From Cyclobacteriaceae bacterium (lineage in GTDB: Bacteria > Bacteroidota > Bacteroidia > Cytophagales > Cyclobacteriaceae): DNA of 64,000 nucleotides. The DNA lies in NCBI GenBank assembly GCA_023151255.1, contig JAKLJG010000001.1, positions 92,206 to 156,205 on the forward strand, in the 5' to 3' direction. Positions within the stretch are counted from its first letter, which is position 1; every line of letters starts with the position of its first letter. The notes under the pieces were generated by a model. That model was not told the origin of the DNA. It saw only the letters and a program-made list of their open reading frames with translations, and searched no databases. This document shows positions 57,329 through 64,000 of this stretch, in pieces. The position numbers and the translations under genes were made by a program.

Positions 57329-57336
57329 CAAAGTTA
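57329..57336 (-). promoter_or_regulatory. gcvH-lipA promoter -7 box
   Basis: TAACTTTG on the minus strand, a full match, 21 bases before the gcvH ATG. No matching TTTG is visible upstream. Confidence 0.5.
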
Positions 57337-57373
57337 ATACAATTGTGTAATGCGGATGAGGTAGCCTGTACAA

Positions 57374-60300
57374 TTATTGGGCAAGGCTAAACCGTACCTG
57401 GAAGCCAAAGCGGGTGGTTGCCCTGCGGAATGAATTGGAAACCTGCGGTTCGTTAATGGTGCGTTCAAAGTAAGCCTGGATGTTTAACCGCTGGTTAACC
57501 ACATAGCTGATGTTGGGTCGTAACTGAAAGTTGATGTTGCCGTTGGTGAGCACATTTAATTCGTTGATTTTCCGCTGGATGGTTGATTGATCGGACACGG
57601 TAAGGTTCATTCTGAACGTTATATCGTTTTTCAGTACAATGGTGCGCCCTTCGGATTTAAACGGCAGCCGCATGTTGTTTTTTGTGTAGCCAATCTCAAC
57701 TGACACATCTTTAGTATTTACCTCGGTAATTTGAGCGTTAGAAATATTGAGGGCTAAGTCGCGTTTGGTTTTGTATTCAGCCCGTGCTGTGAACCGGCTT
57801 TTCGTGCGCAGGTTTATTCCAATCAGCGGTGCAAATTGTTCCGAAATCATTACCTGGCTGATAACGTAAATCGGAATTATCTGACCGCTGGCGTTGGGGT
57901 ATGCGAATATTCTGTTGTTATACTTTTCAATCGGTACGTTAATGCCAACGGTATCAGTACCTCCGTACTGCAGTGAATTGGAGTAGTTCGTTACGCCATA
58001 GGATGCGGTGTAGGCATGCGAGATGGTTACCGACTGAAATTTATCACCAATACTTTTTATTTTAGTTAAACCGGTATAATCCAAACGCCAGTTGGGTAAA
58101 GGATTTTTCGGGAAGGGACTGAGGCTTACGTTGTTTACATCTTTTCCGGTATAGGTTGCGATAAAGGTAGGGATAATCACGTCCTGACCGATGGTATCGT
58201 ATTCATTTCCGGTTATGGCTCTGAACCGATTGGTAATGTCATCCAGATTTTGTTCGAATTGCCTGAAGGTTGAAGAAGCCAGGTCGTTATTATCTGAGCG
58301 AAACGTTGTTTTAATGGCGATGGTTGAAATTTTATAGCTGCCGGTACGACTGGGGTTAAGCGATATATAATCGTTCATTACATTGTCAAACCGGAATATT
58401 TCCTGATAGGCATCGGTTACATCTTTTTTAACGTCAAGTTGAATTTTTAAATCGGGCGATGGTTCTATGTTGGCTCGTGCACTGATGGCCCGTGTTACCG
58501 ATTGTGTGAACGGTGCCGTGAGTGACGTGGAGTTGGTGAGCCAACCGTTTTGAGCGGCTTTAAACCGGATGTTGGGGTCCTGGCTTCCAAAAACAAAACC
58601 CCAGCCGGGCGCATTCCATTGCCTGTCCATCCCCAGAAAGCGTGTTGTTGGTTCGAAGCCTGGTAATATGGTACCTTCAATAACGGTGTACGTGCCATTG
58701 ATGGATCGCAAGGACATAAGCAACCGTAAAAATCCTTTTACCAGTGGTGGCGTTGATTTGGCGGTATCAGGTTGAGCGGGCTGGCGTGCCGGAGGCTTTG
58801 GCGGTGTGTTGATTTTTTTTAAAAAACCCACTTTGTTATAAAGTTTTACCAAATCAATGCGGCCGGTAAGCGTTTGGTCGCGGTTGTTTTGGATGGTGTT
58901 TTTAAAGTCCAGGCTATCGGGTAAATCCTGCTCGCCCGGCTTCACCAGGTTATCGGGTTTGTTAAACGGCCCGGCTTTCCAGTTGTAGTTAACCTGGTAA
59001 CGGTAGTCAGCGCCCAGCCAGTCGGTAACCGGAAATTTGTCAAGCGGAAGGGTGTAGTTGACAGTAATGCTTTGGTCAAAATTTTTCATCCGGCCGAATT
59101 TTTTCAGGTTAGTCATTACGCTATCGCGTTTTTCTTTGGTGTTGATGTCACCCTCGGGTTCGTCAATAATGGCGTTGGCCCTTGCAGCATAGGTAAGCGA
59201 CAAATTTTTAGACAGATTCCACTGCAGGTTGTATAACCGGTTGAAGGTAAAGTATTTCAGGTAGTTGGGCTCTGAATCAGAAAGGGAGTTTCTGTAAATC
59301 GTTCGCGAAAATGATCGGTCCAGATCACCCCGTACAGCAATATTGGTGGGTAATAAACTGAAGTTGAAATCCTTGATGAATTTCAGATATGGTGATTTTA
59401 AACCTTCTGACTTTTTGAACGGCTCAATCCCGGCTCCTTTCGGAGCAAAATTGTACGCGATGGAACCGCCATAATCCTGTTTCAGAAAATCCGAAATAGT
59501 AAAGTTTCTCCGGGTAATTTCGCTATACCGATAACTAAATGAAAAATTTTCAATATCCCACAGGAATGATCGGGCATCGGGTTTGACTTTTGTTTTCCGG
59601 ACGTTTGTAAAATTAATTGCTCTTCGTACCTCGCTGTCTCGGATAATATTGAGGTAAGCGTTTCGTTCAGCATCGCTTGAGAATGATTTAAGAGCGGCAT
59701 CGAGCCGCTGATCCGGATTGGCCGGATCGTAGTTGGGGTTAATGGTTGTTGATTGATAACTCAGCAGCAGCGGTATTACAATACCATGATTACCCGGCAA
59801 CAGTTTATCCACATTGATGCTGGATGTAATATCAAAGGCGGTGGTTTCTTCGCGGGTGCGCTCGCTGATTTTTGAATTTACACTACCAAAGCCAAAAGTA
59901 GTGTAGCGCAGCGAGGTGGCTACGGTTGCAAAATCGGCAAGCTTTACACCGAGCGCGGTATTTACGGCCCATCCTGCTGTGCGGTCAAAGTCTGTCAGGC
60001 GAAGTTCGTTTGCCCAAATGCACACCGAATGGGCGCGCTTATCAGAAGTGCGCGGGTTGCGAACGCCAATCATAATGGTGCGTACACTGCTCAGGTCGGG
60101 CCGCCCCACAATGCGGAAACCATGCTTACCGATAATGCGGGGTCCTTCCAACGGATAAGCCAAGGGCACTGGAAATTTTACCCGGTCGCGTTCGGCCTTT
60201 AGAGCGTAAAGGTTATCCAAGTCAAAATTAAATTCATTCTCTTCTGGCCAGATGGCCCGCGGGTCCTGTGTGTTGGCAGGCTTAGTAATTTTTAGCGGTA

Positions 60301-63300
60301 ACTCAACCTCGTAATAATTCTGGTCAAAATCGGTACCCAGGCGCATAAAAACCACCAGGTCGTCATCGTCCGATTCGCTGTTGGCGTGTACAAACATTTT
60401 AATGCGGCCATAGTTAAAGAAGTCCATTTCAACATTCTTATAAATTGCCCGGGCATCGCCATCTTTCAGCTTATCGATGCAAACCTGTATGGATTGTTCG
60501 TTGAGTTGACGTGGAACCGATGAGGTGTTGTCGCGGTCGCGTACAATACCGGGGGGTACTACATAGGGTGATTTATTGCCACTTGGGTCAGGCGCGGCAT
60601 TCTCTTCAATGTTTACTACGGAAATGGTAAAGTTATCAAAGTCGGGCTCACTGTCGGGCACAAATCCAGCCTCTTCCAGGCTGGCCAGGTACCGTCTCCA
60701 CCGGCTGCCGATCATTCTGAAATTAGCAAACCGTAACACCACGGGTTGTTGAAATTCAGCAAGCACCATGCGTGCGTACCGAATGGATTTAAACCCGTCT
60801 ATGTTGCCAAAGCGCCCTTCAAAATTCCGCACGGGTATGCGAAACAGGTACCAGGTTACCAAGTCGGAACTACCGGTTGCTGTGGTGGTAATCTTGTCGA
60901 CAATGTATTTTTTCCCGATTTCCAACTGGCCGGGTTTCAGGTTAATGCTGTACTCATAATATTCTTCCAGTTCGCTCAGGGTGTTGTCGGCATTAAGGTC
61001 TTCATTGTCTGGATATGGACTTCCGAACCTTGCGATGTCGGAATTACCGGTAATGGGAGTGTTGCCATCGGTGCCGTTAAAATTTTTGTAACGTTCGAGT
61101 ATTTTGGCATTACGGGCATCTAATTGGCTGCCGAAAAAGTAAATAAAATTGTCAGTTGAAGGATCAGTCTGGAGTACGGTTAGCGCATCGGGTGTAAGCA
61201 CGCCTGCGGCATCGGTTAAGAAACTCTGAAACTTAACAGGTTCCTGGTCATTTTTTACGCCATCCAGTCCTACATCCTGGTTGGTTCGTGATGAGGATGA
61301 ATTATCGAATGCATTAGTTATGTATTGCTGATTGGTTACAAAGCCCCAATTGTTTTCGGTGGCTTTGGTCACATCGCCATCGGGTGGCAGGCCGTTTTCA
61401 AAGGCATGTTTGCCATCCCGCATAATGTCTTCGCTAATACTGCCGAGATGAAAGATCAGTTTGCCTCCGGTAGTATTAAAGTCGTTAAATTTGCCGTCAA
61501 TGATTTTTCCATTCTCGGTATAGTTGATGAACGGATCGAGCAACCAAAACTCAACGTATTCAATATTGGCTTTGTCGAAGTCCACTTCGGTGCGGATGGC
61601 AGTGGTAATTCCCCCCCATCGGTCAGCCGGATTGGTGAAATCACCCGTAGCCGGGTTTAAATTTTGGGTGTCGTAGTTAAAGGGTCCGCGTTCATTTGGA
61701 TAATATGCAACATCGAAAATCGTTTCAAAGAAATTTCCCTGTGTCAGATTTCGAAATGGAAAAATCTCCTGCGGACCGACAGCACGTACATAATGGTTCT
61801 GTAAATCTGAACTCGAAATATTTGATGGTTTAAATTGCCCGCCATCACGGTAAAACTGGTTGTCAACGATATACCAGGCCAGTTTGGCGCGTTTATACCC
61901 TGCGCGGATATCATTTAGGGCCCCGTTGCTGGGGTCAAACCGGTTATCCACCGTTCGCGGAGTGGCAGCAAGTTTCCAGCTGGCCGGATTCATCAATGAA
62001 AAGGGCGTAGCCGTGTTTTCAAAGTCATCGATATAGCCGGTGCCTTCGCCTTGTACTTTGTTTGATGTTCCGGGCAATAGTTGGGCAAATTCCCCGCTCC
62101 AGTTGAATGATGATTTTTCTTTAGTTTGGACTCCCGGCAATGCATCCACCAGCTTGGTTAGCAGCCGGCTGTCTTTACGCACATTAAAGTCGAAACCATA
62201 TTGCAGGTTGCGGGCCGGTTCGGTGCCAATCAGGTTACGGGTAATCAGCGGCCGCTCATTATAATACAGCAGCGTGGACCCGAAATTAACGTCCTCGTTC
62301 AGTTTATAGTCAAACCGGGTACCGAGTAATGATCGGGTTTGAAATGCAAATGGATCGGCCTGTTCATATTGAACGCTGATATTTTTGCCGGAATTAAGTA
62401 TAGCATCGTTCAGAATAGTAACGCGGCCGAAGGTATAATCAACAGTATAATCAACACCTTCCATTAGTGGTGTACCTCCGGCATACACACGTACCGAACC
62501 CTGTGAAACACCAAAACCCGGAATGAGTATTTCTTTGGATGAACCGGCTACATAGGTTCCGACCAGAAAAAATTTATTTTTGGTGGTTAGCAATTCGGCA
62601 TCGGCCTTGGTGGTTCGATACAGGGTGTCGTAAACATATTTGTTAATTAAAAAGTCTTCCTGGGGTTCGCCTGTAAAGGCTTTTCGAAGAGCAGTGTTGA
62701 AAGGTTCAACAAAAGGAAATATTATCATCCCGTTCTGAACGTTGATAGTAAGCCCTTCAACAAAATCGAAATTGCCATCGCGCTGTAAATCGTTAACCGG
62801 GTTTAACCGATCAAGCCCAAAAATTTCAATGAGTTGCCGGTTGCGGACGTTCACTCCTTCCTGGAGTTGAGGGTTGTCAATGCCGGTACGATCATCCCGA
62901 TAGATAATGCGAAGCTGAAATCCTTCACGTGAAAGCTGGGATACGTTTAATGTGTAAATATTTTTCATCATTAAATCCCAGGTAGGAATTATTCGTTGCT
63001 GCGCATCGCGGATGGCTATTTTACGGGGGCGCAGCAGTTTTAAAAAAATAACTTCGTTATCCGGGCGACTGGCGTAATCCTCCGTTAGTTCGCCAACTTT
63101 ATAGGTGCGCCCGTTGTAGGTGTATTCGTAGGCTACTGCAAGTGCTTCATCGTTTTGCAGTTTTCGCAGCAGCGTAATGTAGCCTAATTGTTTGTGAAAG
63201 GTGAACTCGGTGGGGTTCAGTTTACGGGCACTGGTTATTTTTTCATAATCCGTTCCGTTAATTAAAGCACCGGGGCCGTAGAGTACATTTTCAAGCACGT

Positions 63301-64000
63301 TGTTTATCGCCTGGGCGTCACGGTCGGCCCCGGATAGGGTAAAAACCTGGCTTAAATCATTAGCCGTGTTTACGTTTGGTCCCGGTACCCGTGCTTGTAC
63401 GTTGTTATTGTATACGCGGGAGCCCTCACCTAAATCCATCAGACCCAAAATATTGCGCAGCGTTTGGGTATCGTTATTTCTGTTAAGAAGGTACACTTCA
63501 ACCCGGGTAATGTTTACACCGGAGTAAATCTGGGGCGGATTTTTCAGCCATTCTTCATAGTTATCGCGGAAGAAGTGACCCAGAAAAAAATTGCGATTTT
63601 CATCGTAGTTGGAAGCGATGATTTCGAACGGCCGGCCCTGCCCCTGGTTCCCTCCCGGAATGTCAATGGAAGAAACCTTACCACGTTGGGTGGAGGCAAT
63701 GGTAGTGACATACATTTTACCAAACTGCAATTGTGCTTTAACTCCAAACAGGTTTTGTGAACCCTGAATAAGGGAGTTATTCAACGGCAGGCTTACATTA
63801 CCAATCTCCAGTTTTTTCAGAATATCTTCCTTAAAGCCTGTGTACTCCACCTTCATGTTATTCTGAAAGTCAAAAGAGTTGTTGTTATCGAAGTTGGCGC
63901 TTACGGCAAGTTTTTCACCCACCTTGCCGATTACACTCATGTTGATTTGCTGGTCAAATTCAAAGCCCCCGTTGCGCTGCTGGCGGATGGGTATATTAGG
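57374..64000 (-). CDS. sprA: T9SS/gliding motility outer-membrane protein SprA (5' truncated by window edge)
   Basis: 2208 visible residues, reading without interruption from base 64000, where the frame is open. SprA is the giant (about 2300-2400 residue) outer-membrane translocon channel of the type IX secretion system, moving adhesins and enzymes with C-terminal T9SS signals. The long beta-strand repeats, NNNSFDFQNNMKVEYTGFKED near the left end and the barrel-like strand end QVRFSLAQ support the call. The missing N-terminus holds the signal peptide. Other T9SS or gld genes are outside the window. Its presence implies a secretion apparatus and possibly gliding. Confidence 0.95.
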   Translation of the reverse strand, partial: PNIPIRQQRNGGFEFDQQINMSVIGKVGEKLAVSANFDNNNSFDFQNNMKVEYTGFKEDILKKLEIGNVSLPLNNSLIQGSQNLFGVKAQLQFGKMYVTTIASTQRGKVSSIDIPGGNQGQGRPFEIIASNYDENRNFFLGHFFRDNYEEWLKNPPQIYSGVNITRVEVYLLNRNNDTQTLRNILGLMDLGEGSRVYNNNVQARVPGPNVNTANDLSQVFTLSGADRDAQAINNVLENVLYGPGALINGTDYEKITSARKLNPTEFTFHKQLGYITLLRKLQNDEALAVAYEYTYNGRTYKVGELTEDYASRPDNEVIFLKLLRPRKIAIRDAQQRIIPTWDLMMKNIYTLNVSQLSREGFQLRIIYRDDRTGIDNPQLQEGVNVRNRQLIEIFGLDRLNPVNDLQRDGNFDFVEGLTINVQNGMIIFPFVEPFNTALRKAFTGEPQEDFLINKYVYDTLYRTTKADAELLTTKNKFFLVGTYVAGSSKEILIPGFGVSQGSVRVYAGGTPLMEGVDYTVDYTFGRVTILNDAILNSGKNISVQYEQADPFAFQTRSLLGTRFDYKLNEDVNFGSTLLYYNERPLITRNLIGTEPARNLQYGFDFNVRKDSRLLTKLVDALPGVQTKEKSSFNWSGEFAQLLPGTSNKVQGEGTGYIDDFENTATPFSLMNPASWKLAATPRTVDNRFDPSNGALNDIRAGYKRAKLAWYIVDNQFYRDGGQFKPSNISSSDLQNHYVRAVGPQEIFPFRNLTQGNFFETIFDVAYYPNERGPFNYDTQNLNPATGDFTNPADRWGGITTAIRTEVDFDKANIEYVEFWLLDPFINYTENGKIIDGKFNDFNTTGGKLIFHLGSISEDIMRDGKHAFENGLPPDGDVTKATENNWGFVTNQQYITNAFDNSSSSRTNQDVGLDGVKNDQEPVKFQSFLTDAAGVLTPDALTVLQTDPSTDNFIYFFGSQLDARNAKILERYKNFNGTDGNTPITGNSDIARFGSPYPDNEDLNADNTLSELEEYYEYSINLKPGQLEIGKKYIVDKITTTATGSSDLVTWYLFRIPVRNFEGRFGNIDGFKSIRYARMVLAEFQQPVVLRFANFRMIGSRWRRYLASLEEAGFVPDSEPDFDNFTISVVNIEENAAPDPSGNKSPYVVPPGIVRDRDNTSSVPRQLNEQSIQVCIDKLKDGDARAIYKNVEMDFFNYGRIKMFVHANSESDDDDLVVFMRLGTDFDQNYYEVELPLKITKPANTQDPRAIWPEENEFNFDLDNLYALKAERDRVKFPVPLAYPLEGPRIIGKHGFRIVGRPDLSSVRTIMIGVRNPRTSDKRAHSVCIWANELRLTDFDRTAGWAVNTALGVKLADFATVATSLRYTTFGFGSVNSKISERTREETTAFDITSSINVDKLLPGNHGIVIPLLLSYQSTTINPNYDPANPDQRLDAALKSFSSDAERNAYLNIIRDSEVRRAINFTNVRKTKVKPDARSFLWDIENFSFSYRYSEITRRNFTISDFLKQDYGGSIAYNFAPKGAGIEPFKKSEGLKSPYLKFIKDFNFSLLPTNIAVRGDLDRSFSRTIYRNSLSDSEPNYLKYFTFNRLYNLQWNLSKNLSLTYAARANAIIDEPEGDINTKEKRDSVMTNLKKFGRMKNFDQSITVNYTLPLDKFPVTDWLGADYRYQVNYNWKAGPFNKPDNLVKPGEQDLPDSLDFKNTIQNNRDQTLTGRIDLVKLYNKVGFLKKINTPPKPPARQPAQPDTAKSTPPLVKGFLRLLMSLRSINGTYTVIEGTILPGFEPTTRFLGMDRQWNAPGWGFVFGSQDPNIRFKAAQNGWLTNSTSLTAPFTQSVTRAISARANIEPSPDLKIQLDVKKDVTDAYQEIFRFDNVMNDYISLNPSRTGSYKISTIAIKTTFRSDNNDLASSTFRQFEQNLDDITNRFRAITGNEYDTIGQDVIIPTFIATYTGKDVNNVSLSPFPKNPLPNWRLDYTGLTKIKSIGDKFQSVTISHAYTASYGVTNYSNSLQYGGTDTVGINVPIEKYNNRIFAYPNASGQIIPIYVISQVMISEQFAPLIGINLRTKSRFTARAEYKTKRDLALNISNAQITEVNTKDVSVEIGYTKNNMRLPFKSEGRTIVLKNDITFRMNLTVSDQSTIQRKINELNVLTNGNINFQLRPNISYVVNQRLNIQAYFERTINEPQVSNSFRRATTRFGFQVRFSLAQ

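Overview
The window is a dense chromosomal stretch of a Bacteroidota bacterium, most likely from the Cytophagales. The evidence is a SprA-type type IX secretion/gliding gene at the right edge, several TAnnTTTG promoter boxes with an upstream TTTG or TTG, weak use of Shine-Dalgarno sites, short-form Adk, and domain families confined to this phylum (DUF4105, DUF6787, a SurA/PpiD-LptC-CNNM cluster). Base composition looks even, around 45% GC. I see no rRNA, tRNA, CRISPR array, prophage or intact insertion sequence.

Layout. 1-4972: 2-oxoglutarate dehydrogenase E1 (cut by the left edge), E2 with two lipoyl domains, and E3. 5042-11347: a membrane histidine kinase whose 3' end overlaps a convergent DUF4105 gene, a radical SAM/SPASM enzyme, a 58-residue Cys-rich membrane protein of the FeoB-associated type, and a MacB/FtsX-like permease. 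11399-13505 (minus): inositol monophosphatase-like, rsmI, pterin dehydratase, DUF493. 13543-20441 (minus): an envelope cluster of outer-membrane protein, TPR protein, LptC, a 51-residue membrane protein, a CNNM/CorC-like protein and a PpiD/SurA isomerase. 20640-25706: anmK, an amino-acid dehydrogenase, nhaD, aspartate kinase. 25803-29459: dnaK divergent from prfC. 29460-29822 is the only gap above 300 bases; it holds inverted repeats and a probable remnant of a DUF4143-type ATPase gene. 29823-35417: class A beta-lactamase-like hydrolase, RluA enzyme, DUF6787 protein, lipoprotein, atpC, atpD and a second histidine kinase. 35498-40576: NatAB-like ABC exporter, an adhesin-like secreted protein, dnaJ, grpE. 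40663-42981: hpt, adk, a 43-residue membrane protein and obgE. 43009-52785: peptidases, upp, membrane proteins, a phosphodiesterase, L-serine dehydratase and a TauE-like permease. 52834-64000: a 55-residue membrane protein, gcvP, lipA, gcvH and sprA (cut by the right edge).

Functional threads. Lipoate chemistry links both ends: LipA would lipoylate GcvH and the tandem lipoyl domains of E2, and LpdA can serve both complexes. The DnaK-GrpE-DnaJ chaperone set is split over two loci. LptC, the outer-membrane protein, TPR protein and PpiD-like isomerase form a cell-envelope assembly block.

No dramatic new system is evident. The best leads are a REP-like palindromic element apparently accommodated in frame inside gcvP, a kinase C-terminal tail encoded antisense to another gene's membrane segment, four small membrane-protein genes below usual size cut-offs (two tightly coupled to essential genes), terminators that abut start codons, and the ATPase-gene remnant.
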